From Clostridia bacterium (GTDB taxonomy: Bacteria; Bacillota; Clostridia; Peptostreptococcales; Anaerovoracaceae), in NCBI GenBank assembly GCA_910575405.1, contig CAJTER010000002.1, positions 62,001-126,000 on the forward strand: DNA of 64,000 nucleotides, read 5' to 3'. A program made the translations under genes and the position numbers. Under the pieces are notes generated by a model. That model worked only from the letters and a program-made list of their open reading frames with translations. It did not search any database and was not told the DNA's origin. Of this stretch, positions 17,980 to 26,706 are shown one piece after another (position 1 is the stretch's first letter; each line of letters starts with the position of its first letter).

Positions 17980-18777
17980 ATGAAGAGCATTAAAATCGGT
18001 ATTGCGGACGATAATAAGGATTTTTGCGATATTTTATCGGATTTTTTTGAGAACCAGGAAAATATTGAGATTTCATTTATTGCAAATGATGGAATAAAGG
18101 CAATTGAAGCCATAAAGGAACACCAGCCGGAAGTATTAGTTTTGGATATGATTATGCCCCATTTGGATGGCCTCGGCGTTTTGGAGGCACTCAATACTCC
18201 GGAAGTTCCCCTTCGCCCCAGAATTATTGTGCTTTCCGCAGTAGGGCAGGAGACGATTACACAAAAGGCTATCAATCTGGGCGCCGAATATTATATCGTC
18301 AAGCCTTTTAATTTGGATATCCTGCTGAAACGGATCAACCAGATGGCCGGCAACAACTTTTACGAAGAAGGGAAAGGAAACGTTGCACGGGGACTTCTCA
18401 ATAACCAGGAAAAAGGATGTCAGGAAGATCTGGAAATTGATATTACAAATATTATTCATGAAATTGGAGTACCCGCCCACATCAAAGGCTATCAGTACTT
18501 ACGGGATGCCATCACAATGGTAGTAGAGGACATGGATCTGCTGGGAGCTGTAACAAAGGAGCTTTACCCGGCTATTGCTCAGGTAAACAATACAACACCA
18601 AGCCGCGTGGAACGGGCCATACGCCATGCCATTGAAGTAGCATGGAACCGGGGACGTGTGGAGACTATCAACAACCTCTTTGGCTACACCGTGCAAAACG
18701 ACAAGGGAAAGCCGACTAATTCCGAATTCATCGCCATTATCGCAGATAAGCTGCGGCTGGAGAGAAAGGTCGGATAA
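17980..18777 (+). CDS. spo0A: Stage 0 sporulation response regulator Spo0A
   Basis: The master sporulation regulator, 265 residues. The receiver domain (1-125) has D10, D11, phosphoacceptor D56 ([10 protein letters not shown]), S86 and K108. The C-terminal domain (about 150-265) holds the Spo0A DNA-binding helices, including [20 protein letters not shown] and [12 protein letters not shown], which are nearly invariant in the family. The start is the ATG at 17980 behind GGGAGG; the frame is open further upstream but lacks family sequence. In the 179-base gap after spoIVB, ACAGGATAT near 17875 is a weak sigma-H-like -35 candidate without a good -10. An imperfect hairpin follows the gene. Confidence 0.97.
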   Translation: MKSIKIGIADDNKDFCDILSDFFENQENIEISFIANDGIKAIEAIKEHQPEVLVLDMIMPHLDGLGVLEALNTPEVPLRPRIIVLSAVGQETITQKAINLGAEYYIVKPFNLDILLKRINQMAGNNFYEEGKGNVARGLLNNQEKGCQEDLEIDITNIIHEIGVPAHIKGYQYLRDAITMVVEDMDLLGAVTKELYPAIAQVNNTTPSRVERAIRHAIEVAWNRGRVETINNLFGYTVQNDKGKPTNSEFIAIIADKLRLERKVG

Positions 18778-18894
18778 AGATTGGAATTTTAAGTATTTTG
18801 GAAGAACGATAAGTCGATAAAGGGTGCGATTTTCAGTATGGTTTAGCGAAAAGAGCACAGCGTATTGCTATAAAGTGTGTTTGCAAAAACTATA

Positions 18895-18946
18895 AACTCC
18901 TCTTATTCATTGGGTTGTTTCTCAGCGAATGAAATGAGTTTTTTGT
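18895..18946 (+). terminator. Probable terminator after spo0A
   Basis: AACTC and TTATTCATT pair imperfectly with AATGAAATGAGTT, followed by TTTTT. It lies 118 bases after the spo0A stop and marks the end of the conserved chromosomal block before the mobile-element scar. Confidence 0.5.
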
Positions 18947-18983
18947 TATGAAAATGCGGAAGCAAATGGAAGAAAAGGCAGCA

Positions 18984-19012
18984 TTGACGAAAGTATATGC
19001 TTCGTATATACT
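18984..19012 (+). promoter_or_regulatory. Orphan promoter with operator-like palindrome
   Basis: TTGACG (18984-18989) and TATACT (19007-19012) are 17 bases apart, and the perfect inverted repeat AGTATAT-N7-ATATACT (18992-19012) lies across the spacer and -10. No gene follows in this direction; the downstream 110 bases hold only short open stretches. This is likely the promoter of a gene lost when the recombinase fragment and IS arrived. Apart from this and the terminator, 18778-19122 shows nothing recognisable. Confidence 0.5.
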
Positions 19013-19122
19013 ACAGACTGCTGACAAACCCGGTACTTTTTGCTCATGTGAGATAAAGAAGTAAAAGAAGTGTAAAAAATTTTGCCGTTCCCTATCCGGC
19101 TGACTGCCGGACGGGTCAGGCT

Positions 19123-19481
19123 TTAGTCGGGCAACTCTACCTTGCCGATAAAAGAGTAATAGATTTCGATTTCCTGTCTGCGGAGCTTCCCCCGGCGTTT
19201 CCCGTCAAGGGCTTCCGATTCGTGGATAATGATTTTCTCCACAAACTCCCGTAACAGGGTAGGGGTGAGTTCCTCAAAGCTGGTGTACTTGCGTACCACT
19301 TTCATAAACTTTTCAGCGTTTGCCGTGGCTTCCAGCGTCTTAGAAAGCTCGCTCTGCAAGGCGGCGGCTTTCTCTTTCAGTTCCTTTTGCTCGGCTTCAT
19401 AGTCTGCCGTGCGCTTCTTGTAGCTGCCGCAGATATAGCAGTCCTGCCGCCGCTTGTCCGTCTGATACCTCGGGGGCTTGA
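19123..19481 (-). pseudogene. Large serine recombinase, C-terminal remnant (DUF4368 region)
   Basis: About 119 codons remain, from PPRYQTDKRRQDCYICGSYK to the stop. YEAEQKELKEKAAALQSELS, TSFEELTPTLLREFVEKIII and QEIEIYYSFIGKVEL match the coiled-coil and C-terminal part of large serine recombinases carried by conjugative transposons. The zinc-ribbon-like CYICGSYKKRT is joined too early to the coiled coil, so an internal part is also missing. The catalytic N-terminal domain is absent. The fragment stops exactly at the left end of the IS element, and the other side of the IS does not carry the rest of the gene. Confidence 0.75.
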
Positions 19482-19566
19482 TGTTAGAATATAAATAGTA
19501 CAAGTTAAAAGTGGAAAATTCGATAAAATAACTTACAATAGAGTATAGAAAGGATGGAGATTTTTC

Positions 19567-19872
19567 ATGAGTAAACAATACGATAAACAATTTAAAGAGG
19601 ATGCAGTGAAATATTATTTGGAACACAAGGAACTAGGGTTAAAAAAGTGTGCAGGGAACCTTGCTGTCAGTAAAACTGCTCTGGGTACATGGGTCAAAAC
19701 TGCCAGGGGAAATAACGGTGAAGTGCCTGTAAGGGGATCTGGCAATTATGCAAGCGATGAGGCAAAGGAAATAGCCAGGCTGAAAAAAGAATTAAGGGAT
19801 ACACAGGACGCTTTGGAAATATTAAAAAAGCCATCGGCATTCTGGGAAACTGACACAGGCTTGATTCATTGA
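19567..19872 (+). CDS. IS3-family OrfA (transposase helix-turn-helix subunit)
   Basis: A 101-residue protein with the N-terminal helix-turn-helix of IS3 OrfA (MSKQYDKQFKEDAVKYYLEH, then VSKTALGTWVKTARG) and a C-terminal leucine-zipper-like helix (EIARLKKELRDTQDALEILK). The last residues depart from the family: shifting one base back at the A-run after EILKK gives the usual AIGILGN ending, so one A has probably been lost. This may also be near the slippery site used to make OrfAB. AAAGGATGGAG lies upstream of the ATG. Confidence 0.8.
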   Translation: MSKQYDKQFKEDAVKYYLEHKELGLKKCAGNLAVSKTALGTWVKTARGNNGEVPVRGSGNYASDEAKEIARLKKELRDTQDALEILKKPSAFWETDTGLIH

Positions 19873-19933
19873 AACCTCTAAATGTGAGCAGAGGCGAAAA
19901 GCGGAACAAAAACGCCGGCTGAATGTCAGCAGG

Positions 19934-20371
19934 GTGCTGGAAATACTGGGCGTTTCAAGAAATGGATATTATTCATTTCAGACCAGGAAGCCTTCGGGCA
20001 GACAGCTCAAACAGGAAAAAAGGCTGGAAGAAATTCGGAAGATACATAAAGACTCCCATGACATATATGGGGCTCCCAAAATTGCAGAGGAGATGAGAAA
20101 AAAGGGGGATGCAATAAGTGATAAGACGGTAGGGAATTATATGAGGGAGATTGGGATCCGGGCATGCTACACAAAACACGATACGAAGACAACTATCCAG
20201 CCGATAGACTATGACCATGCATATCGACTTGTATTTGAATATATCAACACATTTTACAATACTGTGAGGCTTCACAGCCATTGTAAATATAAATCACCAC
20301 AGGAATATGAGGAAGAGTATTTGAAAAAGATGGAATTTGGTATAAAGGGATTAGTGGAACATTCGGGTTAG
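19934..20371 (+). pseudogene. IS3-family OrfB with the DDE core deleted
   Basis: The N-terminal part (MLEILGVSRNGYYSFQTRKP, IRKIHKDSHDIYGAPKIAEE) is a normal IS3 OrfB start. After CYTKHDTKTTIQP the reading frame passes directly into DYDHAYRLVFEYINTFYNTV, which in intact relatives comes after the integrase core. The deletion therefore removes the catalytic DDE domain while keeping the frame. The remaining 145 codons cannot encode an active transposase. Confidence 0.85.
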
Positions 20372-20431
20372 TTAAACTAATTACATGGGCAATATTTCCC
20401 GATTTAATTTGTACCAAAACTTGACATAATA

Positions 20432-20661
20432 CCAGTATATTGGCAGACAGAAGATCGAAAAACCTTAAAAAAGGTCAATCAGCTGGTTGAGGATATCTGC
20501 CGAAATGGAAACGAAGGAATTGGAAAACCAGAACCCCTGACCGGCAACCTGGCAGGCTTTTGGAGCGGCGCATTAATGAAAAGGATCGTCTGATTTATAA
20601 AATTGAAGGTCAAAATGTCGTGATTTTGGCTTGCCGGTATCATTATCAGACGCATGATTAA
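20432..20661 (+). pseudogene. YoeB/Txe-family toxin remnant
   Basis: Directly beyond the IS right end the sequence reads YWQTEDRKTLKKVNQLVEDI, then GNEGIGKPEPLTGNLAGFWS. A one-base frame change after FWS continues with RINEKDRLIYKIEGQNVVIL and ACRYHYQTHD, ending at TAA 20661. This is the YoeB mRNA-interferase fold without its first 15 or so residues. The end catalytic HYQTH region is intact in sequence, but the gene lacks a start and is frameshifted near 20553. No YefM antitoxin gene is seen. The truncation coincides with the IS boundary. Confidence 0.85.
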
Positions 20662-20707
20662 TCATGGGCAGCCAGCTCCTTCTTTGCGGGTTTTTGCGCA
20701 CAGGAAT

Positions 20708-20773
20708 TTGACAAGCGGGCGGAAAAGAGATATTATCATATAAACAAACTCGTAAGTTAGTAGATTACAAGTT
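20708..20773 (+). promoter_or_regulatory. Promoter and palindrome before the ATPase gene
   Basis: TTGACA (20708-20713) and TATTAT (20731-20736) are 17 bases apart. Just downstream, AAACTCGTAA (20744-20753) and TTACAAGTTT form an inverted repeat separated by nine bases, a possible operator or leader hairpin. Confidence 0.6.
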
Positions 20774-20790
20774 TGCAGTGAGGAGGATCT

Positions 20791-22186
20791 ATGTTTTTTG
20801 GCAGAGAAGAAGAGTTAAAGAGCATGAACAAACGCTATGATAAGGGCAAGTTTGAGTGCGCTATTATCTACGGCAGGAGGCGGGTCGGAAAAACCTCGTT
20901 GATTACGGAATTTTGCAAAGGCAAGCCAGCTATCTATTTTTTCCGCTATCCGGGGCTCTGCCAAAGAAAATCTGGAAGAGCTGTCAAAGGCACTTTACGC
21001 ATATCGGGAGCCGGACAGCCTTCGCGCGCCCATCTACCCATCCTTTTCCGATGCCTTTGATGAAATAACGGCTCTTGCGCAAAAGGAACGGTTAATCTTC
21101 GTTATCGATGAATATCCCTATCTGGCTACTGCAGAGGAGTCCGTTTCTTCGAGACTACAGCATATCATCGATCATGTATGGCAAAACAGCAATTTGTATC
21201 TGATTTTATGCGGCTCCTCCATGAGCTTTATGGAAAACCAGGTTTTGGGCTATGAGAGCCCCCTTTATGGAAGACGAACGGCGCAATACAAGATACAGGC
21301 CATGACCTATAAAGAAATCATTGTATTTAATCCGCAGCTTTCACTTGAAGAGCAGGCAATGGTTTACGGAGTGACCGGAGGAATCCCCCATTATATCAAT
21401 AAGCTTGATGTTGAAGATAATATAGACGAGGCTCTGCGAAACAATCTGTTCGATGCATCGTCCTATTTATTTGAGGAGCCGGATAATCTGCTGAAACAGG
21501 AATTGCGGGAGCCTGCGATCTATAATTCGATTATCAGCGCCATCGCGTCAGGCGCGTCAAGGGCGAATGAAATTGCAACTAAGGTTGGACTGGAATCAGG
21601 GGCATGCAGTAAATACCTCAAGGTGCTTTTGGATTTGGAAATCCTCAAAAAAGAAACGCCAGTCATGGAAAAGCAGGGAAAGAAAACGATTTATGTTATC
21701 GAAGACAACTTCTTTCGCTTTTGGTATCGCTTCGTTTTAAAAAATATCTCAGCCGTGAATTCCGGAAGGATAAAGCAGATATATGATCGAGCCATCCGGA
21801 TCGATTATCCGCAATATATGGGCCTTATCTTTGAAAAAATGTGCAGGGATTATCTGCTGAGGTATGAACCTGATCCGGAGATCTTGATAAAAGACATTGG
21901 CCAATGGTGGGGAACGGACAGGAAAAAACGCAAAGAAATACAGATCGATATCGTAGGCGTGCCTGCGGAAGGAAAAGAATATCTCATCGGATCCTGCAAG
22001 TACAAAAATGAAACCACCTGCATGGATGAATTAGAGCTGCTTAGAGAATACGCGGCAGTATTCGGGCATGGGCAGAAGTATCATTACTACATTTTTTCAA
22101 AAGGCGGCTTTACAGAGGCCTTGAAAGAGGCCGGACGGCAGGGCGAAGTAAGACTTGTGACCCTGGAGGATATGTATGGGGGATAA
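20791..22186 (+). pseudogene. AAA ATPase with DUF234-type C-terminal domain, frameshifted
   Basis: The N-terminal 49 codons hold FFGREEELKSMNKRYDKGKF and the P-loop YGRRRVGKTSL of ATPase_2-type proteins. At the T6 run 20937-20942 the frame shifts by one base. Removing one T restores YFSAIRGSAKENLEELSKAL and joins the rest, which includes the Walker B-like RLIFVIDEYPYLA, LILCGSSMSFM, a winged-helix region (ASRANEIATKVGLESGACSK) and a C-terminal nuclease-like DUF234 domain (KEIQIDIVGVPAEGKEYLIG). An intact version would be about 465 residues. These proteins are common accessory genes of unknown role. The lesion could be real or a homopolymer sequencing error. Confidence 0.85.
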
Positions 22187-22231
22187 GGCAGGTTTCTAAC
22201 TGCCTTCAGAGGGCTGGAGAATAAACAGCAG

Positions 22232-22275
22232 AAAGCGGCCGCCAGGAGCAATTTGCTGCTTCTGACAGCCGCTTT
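22232..22275. terminator. Hairpin between convergent ATPase and GH31 genes
   Basis: AAAGCGGC (22232-22239) pairs with GCCGCTTT (22268-22275). A smaller hairpin, AAGGCAG with CTGCCTT (22185-22206), overlaps the ATPase stop codon. Neither has a strong U-tract. Confidence 0.5.
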
Positions 22276-22286
22276 GCAGACAAAGC

Positions 22287-24230
22287 TTATTCCTCCGTCA
22301 GCTCATACGGCGCGTTTTGATCTCCAATATAGCAAAGCGTGCCCATATCCAGAGCTTCCACATACTCCGCCGCATCCACCAGGGGTATTTTTTTGCCCTT
22401 GCGGATGAACAGAGGCACTTCATTGAGAGCTACTTCCACAAAATGGTGTCCGGCAGGCAGCGTCTCCTGATATATCGCGCCACCTGGCAGGAATTTCACA
22501 AAGAGCATTTCCTCCGGCAGATAGACCGGGCGGCCGATGGCGTTTTGGGTGTAAACCGGAGCGATCATGATTTCGTTTCCCAAAACCAGCTGATCCTCGG
22601 TATGGCAAGCGATCCGATCCTGCGGATACACGAAGGCCAGAGGCTTGAACATCAGATCATCATCCCGCGCAGCTTTCAGATATTCGCTGTAAAGATACGG
22701 AATCAGCCGGTAGCGGACGCCGATAATATGGCGGAAATCTTCTGTATGCTCAAACTGGTAGAACTCCTGTCTCCTAGTTCCTGCAGCTGAATGATTGCGC
22801 ATCAGGGGTGTGAAAACGCCCAGAGCCAGCCAGCGGAGCATCAGATCTTCCGTGGCGTCAGAGCCAAAGCCGCCAAGATCAGCGCCGATGTAAAGAAATC
22901 CGCACATATTTAAGGATGGCAGCATTTTTAAATTCAGTAAAAGGTGGCTCCACCAGGACATATTATCTCCGGTCCAGATGCCGCCGTACCGATGCATGCC
23001 GATATAGGAGGCGCGGGAAAACAGGAGGATGCGTCTGTCCGGCGCCAGATCGGCAAAGGCCTCTGCTGCAGCCCGGGTCATGTTAAAGCCATACAGATTG
23101 TGCACCTGCTGGTGGGGGATTTTCTTTCCGTCCACCTCATGGTAAAAGCGGCCGTAATCTTCCGGCTTGTTGGGCAGCGCTTTTGAGCGGTCGGAAAGAT
23201 TGAAGCTGTGGAACGTTTCCTTTTCTTCCACGATATCCTGCATCCATTCCTTCAGCAAGGCTTCTTCTTCAGCAGAAAAAAAGATGGCAGGCTCGTTCAT
23301 GTCATTCCAAAAGCCTTCAATACCAGCATCCAGCAGTACTTTATACCAATGTCCGAACCACTTTCTTGCCTCAGGCTTCAGAAAATCGGGGAAATGGGTC
23401 ATTCCCGGCCACACGCAGGCTTCAAATTCGCTGCCGTCCTCCCGCGTGCAGAAATAACCTCGCTCGATCCCTTCTTCATAGACCGGATAACCCTGTTCAA
23501 TCTTAACTCCAGCATCAATGATAGGAATCAGGCGGATGTTTTCCCGCTTCATCTCCTCTACGAATGCTTGGAAGTCAGGGAAGTTTTTGGAATTGACTGT
23601 AAAATCCTTGTAATCTTCCATATAATCAATATCCATATAGAGCATATCAAGAGGAATATGGGCCTGGCGGTGCTTTTGCAAAACCTCCCGGAAATCCTCA
23701 GGAGAGGCATAGCCCCACCGGCTCTGACCGTAGCCAAAGGCAAATTTTGGCGGAATATAGCTTTTCCCAATGATGCCTCGGAACTGGCATGCAATATCAC
23801 AGGCGCTTTCTCCAGTAATCACATAAAGATATAAATCCGCTTTTTCACAGGACACGGCCAGATGCTCTCTGCAGGAATATCCGATATCAAAGGTCATGGC
23901 CGCCGGATAGTCAAAGAACAGTCCAAAGGACGCCTTTCCCGGAGCGCCAGATACGATAATAAAATTGTGGGCTCCATACAGAGAACGCTTATCCTCTGTG
24001 TGGATGGGATCATCGCTGCAGCAGCTGATATAGCGGTAGCCCCGCTTGTTGATCCCGCGGTTTGCCTCTCCAAGGCCATACACAATATCCTCCGGAGCAA
24101 GACGGTAGGAAAAGGAAAAGCCGTTTTCCATGCAGATACTTCCAAAGGCTGGCGCACCTTCACTTGCCGGAATAAGAGCAGTTACAGCCTCCGTTTCAAA
24201 GGGCTCTCCGAACACATATTTTTGAATCAC
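22287..24230 (-). CDS. Glycoside hydrolase family 31 (alpha-glucosidase-like)
   Basis: A 647-residue GH31 enzyme. The catalytic nucleophile is in GFWNDMNEPAIF and the acid/base aspartate in GGIWTGDNMSWW. Other family landmarks are IPLDMLYMDIDYMEDYKDFT, YGFNMTRAAAEAF and MRNHSAAGTRRQEF. No signal peptide is seen, so it acts in the cytoplasm on imported sugars, releasing glucose from alpha-linked oligosaccharides or acting as an alpha-xylosidase/sulfoquinovosidase-type relative; the exact specificity cannot be read. Its ATG overlaps the end of the araC-family gene by four bases (ATGA), making a two-gene operon divergent from the sugar transporter. Confidence 0.92.
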   Translation of the reverse strand: MIQKYVFGEPFETEAVTALIPASEGAPAFGSICMENGFSFSYRLAPEDIVYGLGEANRGINKRGYRYISCCSDDPIHTEDKRSLYGAHNFIIVSGAPGKASFGLFFDYPAAMTFDIGYSCREHLAVSCEKADLYLYVITGESACDIACQFRGIIGKSYIPPKFAFGYGQSRWGYASPEDFREVLQKHRQAHIPLDMLYMDIDYMEDYKDFTVNSKNFPDFQAFVEEMKRENIRLIPIIDAGVKIEQGYPVYEEGIERGYFCTREDGSEFEACVWPGMTHFPDFLKPEARKWFGHWYKVLLDAGIEGFWNDMNEPAIFFSAEEEALLKEWMQDIVEEKETFHSFNLSDRSKALPNKPEDYGRFYHEVDGKKIPHQQVHNLYGFNMTRAAAEAFADLAPDRRILLFSRASYIGMHRYGGIWTGDNMSWWSHLLLNLKMLPSLNMCGFLYIGADLGGFGSDATEDLMLRWLALGVFTPLMRNHSAAGTRRQEFYQFEHTEDFRHIIGVRYRLIPYLYSEYLKAARDDDLMFKPLAFVYPQDRIACHTEDQLVLGNEIMIAPVYTQNAIGRPVYLPEEMLFVKFLPGGAIYQETLPAGHHFVEVALNEVPLFIRKGKKIPLVDAAEYVEALDMGTLCYIGDQNAPYELTEE

Positions 24231-25132
24231 AGGGTTTCCTCCTTTCCAAAATCAAGACTATCTGAAGCAATGGATATCTGCTTGTGCTTTTGCCGGTATG
24301 TACGCGGCGAAACTCCGTAAACATTTTTAAAAGCTCTGGAAAAATGGAGCTGATTGGGATAGCCCACCTGCTCGCAAATATTGCTGATGGGAAGATCAGT
24401 CATGGTCAGCAGGGTAGAAGCCTTGGTCATCCGGTAGCGGATCAGAAACTCCTGCGGCGACTGTCCGATGGTATCCTTAAATACCTTTCCAAAATAGCTG
24501 CGATCCAGATTACAGCGTTTTGCCATATCCTCAACCGTAATAGGCAGAGGATAAGACTGCTCAATGAAGGATATGGCCTCCTGGGCATAAAACCGCGAGA
24601 GCTTTCCATGCTGGATTTTTCTGCGTTTGGAGGAAGAGCTTATGAGTGTATCGAGAATCAGATAAAGATTCCCGATAAAATGCAGGCCGGTTACATTGGG
24701 ATGCTCGATCATATAGAGCATTTCCCGGGCAATCGTCTCTGCAGCTTCCGGAGAAGAGGGCGTAAAAACAGGGGAAGCGGCTGTAAGTCCTGCTTCGCTG
24801 GTAAATTCCCCTGCTCGAAGACCGTCAAATTCGATCCACACATATTCCCATGGATCATAATGGTCTGCCGTATAGGTCGTTATATATCCAGGTTCGATGA
24901 GAAATCCCTGACCCGCATGAACCGGATAGCTGACTGCTTTCTCATCCTTTTTCAGGTTTACCTCCAAAGTACCCTTCCCGGACAGAACGTAGTGGAACAA
25001 ATAGTGATTTCGGATTGCCGGCCCGTAGGAATGCAGAGGCTTGCACTGCTCACCGCCATATTGATAGGCCGCCAAATCAAGAAATCTCGTGTCTGAAAAC
25101 ACATGAAAAGAATCCATTCGCATAATCGTCAC
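24227..25132 (-). CDS. AraC-family transcriptional regulator
   Basis: A 301-residue regulator with an N-terminal cupin-type sugar-binding domain (residues 20-170, PAIRNHYLFHYVLSGKGTLE and GQGFLIEPGYITTYTADHYD) and a C-terminal pair of helix-turn-helix motifs (about 195-290, TVEDMAKRCNLDRSYFGKVF and ISNICEQVGYPNQLHFSRAF, then GVSPRTYRQ). It is most like the MsmR/RafR type that activates alpha-galactoside operons. It is transcribed away from that operon and is followed by the GH31 gene. The two 13-base tandem repeats in the intergenic region are its likely target. Confidence 0.92.
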   Translation of the reverse strand: MTIMRMDSFHVFSDTRFLDLAAYQYGGEQCKPLHSYGPAIRNHYLFHYVLSGKGTLEVNLKKDEKAVSYPVHAGQGFLIEPGYITTYTADHYDPWEYVWIEFDGLRAGEFTSEAGLTAASPVFTPSSPEAAETIAREMLYMIEHPNVTGLHFIGNLYLILDTLISSSSKRRKIQHGKLSRFYAQEAISFIEQSYPLPITVEDMAKRCNLDRSYFGKVFKDTIGQSPQEFLIRYRMTKASTLLTMTDLPISNICEQVGYPNQLHFSRAFKNVYGVSPRTYRQKHKQISIASDSLDFGKEETL

Positions 25133-25401
25133 CCTTTCAATCGTAAATTAGTAGTGCATACAAATTTTAATTAAAGAACATACAAAAACAACAAAAATGG
25201 ATCTAACAAAATGTTCTAACAAAACGTATTATATACCCAAATAAGTAGTAAGATCAATATAATTCCTACCAATCACGAATTAGGATATATTTTGCACTTA
25301 TATGAATATTTACTGAAATCAGAAAAAAATGCTAAACTTTTACCGTAATCGATCGCGATCTCAAACATAGAAAGGAGACTAAATAAAAGAAAGGAGATAG
25401 A
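25133..25401. promoter_or_regulatory. Divergent control region of the alpha-galactoside locus
   Basis: The region holds two tandem 13-base repeats, TCTAACAAAATGT (25202-25214) and TCTAACAAAACGT (25215-25227), a layout typical of AraC-family sites. Nearer the transporter, TTTACT and TAAACT (about 25310-25339) are 18 bases apart and could be the rightward promoter. The perfect palindrome GATCGCGATC (about 25353-25362) follows. The rest is A/T-rich with no further signal recognised. Confidence 0.55.
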
Positions 25402-26706
25402 ATGAAAATGAAAAAGAAACAAGCTTGGGTTCTTTTTCTGATCATGGCGATTGCAGCAGGACTGCTTCTTATGGGCTGTGGTGACCAGGACAAAGAAGCA
25501 GAAGGTAAAACCGTAATCGAAATGGTTCAGTACAAGCCGGAGGCTGTAAATGTCTTCGCGGAGTTTGAAAAAGAATTCAACGAGACTCATGACGACATTT
25601 ATTTGAAAATTGATTCGCCAAACGATGCAATGGCAATTCTCAAGACACGCTTTATCCGGGAGGACAATCCGGATATTATCGGTATTGGCGGAGATATCAA
25701 CTACTCGAATTTCCTGGATGCCGAAATGTTGATGGATATTTCAGATTTTGACGGCCTTGCTGATATCAAGGAAAACTATCTGCAGATGAACAAGGATCTG
25801 GAATATGTACCTCAGGATGGCGTATACGCAGTGCCCTACATGGCCAATGCAGCTGGTATCCTTTATAACCGTGACATGTTCAAAAAGCATGGCTGGAAGG
25901 TTCCGACCACCTGGGATGAACTCATTGCTCTCTGCAAGCAGATTGAGTCTAAGGGTATTCTTCCCATGTATTTCGGCTTTAAGGATTCCTGGACTACGTT
26001 AGCTCCGTGGAATGCTATTGCAGTTGATCTTTGCGAGCCAGATCTTACTTACCAGGTAAATTCCGGCGAGACAAAATTCTCGGAGCATTATGCGGAGGTA
26101 GCGGAGAAGGAAAAAGAGCTGCTTGCCTTTGCCCAGAAGAATCCGGTAGCACAGGGCTACAATGGCGCGTGTACTGCCTTTGCCAGAGGCGAGTCTGCCA
26201 TGTATGTTATCGGTAACTACGCGATCCCGCAGATCCGCTCGGTAAGCCCGGACATGAACATCGGATCCTTCGTATTTCCGGCAAGCAATGACGCAGAGAA
26301 AAACATCCTCAATTCCGGTAATGACCTGATGTTCTGTGTAATGGACACCTGTGAAAACAAAGAGGCTGCTTACGAGGTGCTGAGCTATATGCTGTCAGAT
26401 GAAAGCGTAAGCAAGTATCTGGCGGATCAGAGTGCGGTTCCATGTAAAGAGGGCGATTTCCCAATCGTTCCGGAGCTGACAGAAATGAGCAAATATATTG
26501 AGAACGGCCTTGTTGCCGACTATCAGGATCACCATTATCCAAGTGAAATGGCAGTAGATGCTCTGATTCAGACCTACCTTCTGGATAACTCTGCAAATGC
26601 GACAGAAAAATTCATGAAAAAATTTGACACAGAATGGGTACGCTATAATAAAGACATCTTAGCGAAAGTCAAAGCATATGAGGAAGGGGAGGCAAGCCAT
26701 GAATAA
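25402..26706 (+). CDS. Sugar ABC transporter substrate-binding lipoprotein (MsmE/RafE type)
   Basis: A 434-residue family 1 extracellular sugar-binding protein. The signal sequence ends with lipobox LLLMGC, so it is lipid-anchored at about residue 25. The mature part has the family features AGILYNRDMFKKHGWKVPTT and WDELIALCKQIESKGILPMY, and QGYNGACTAFARGESAMYVI. Its context (GH36, Leloir genes) indicates alpha-galactosides such as raffinose, stachyose or melibiose as ligands; that is inferred. It is the first gene of the long operon and has AAAGGAG before the ATG. Confidence 0.92.
   Translation: MKMKKKQAWVLFLIMAIAAGLLLMGCGDQDKEAEGKTVIEMVQYKPEAVNVFAEFEKEFNETHDDIYLKIDSPNDAMAILKTRFIREDNPDIIGIGGDINYSNFLDAEMLMDISDFDGLADIKENYLQMNKDLEYVPQDGVYAVPYMANAAGILYNRDMFKKHGWKVPTTWDELIALCKQIESKGILPMYFGFKDSWTTLAPWNAIAVDLCEPDLTYQVNSGETKFSEHYAEVAEKEKELLAFAQKNPVAQGYNGACTAFARGESAMYVIGNYAIPQIRSVSPDMNIGSFVFPASNDAEKNILNSGNDLMFCVMDTCENKEAAYEVLSYMLSDESVSKYLADQSAVPCKEGDFPIVPELTEMSKYIENGLVADYQDHHYPSEMAVDALIQTYLLDNSANATEKFMKKFDTEWVRYNKDILAKVKAYEEGEASHE

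Larger units (their letters stand above)
19482..20426 (+). mobile_element. Decayed IS3-family (IS150-like) insertion sequence
   Basis: The element spans orfA and a shortened orfB and is bounded by imperfect inverted ends. The left end begins TGTTAGAATA and contains GTACAAGTTAAA; the reverse complement of the right end begins TGTCAAGTTTTG and contains GTACAAATTAAA. At 945 bases it is several hundred bases shorter than intact relatives because the integrase core of orfB is deleted. No clear target duplication is seen (TGA before, TAA after), consistent with rearrangement after insertion. It cannot transpose by itself. Confidence 0.78.

Noticed and set aside
25352-25363. LacI-type operator at the GATCGCGATC palindrome
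   Set aside because: The palindrome is only ten bases and the locus regulator is AraC-type; nothing else supports a LacI-type repressor.
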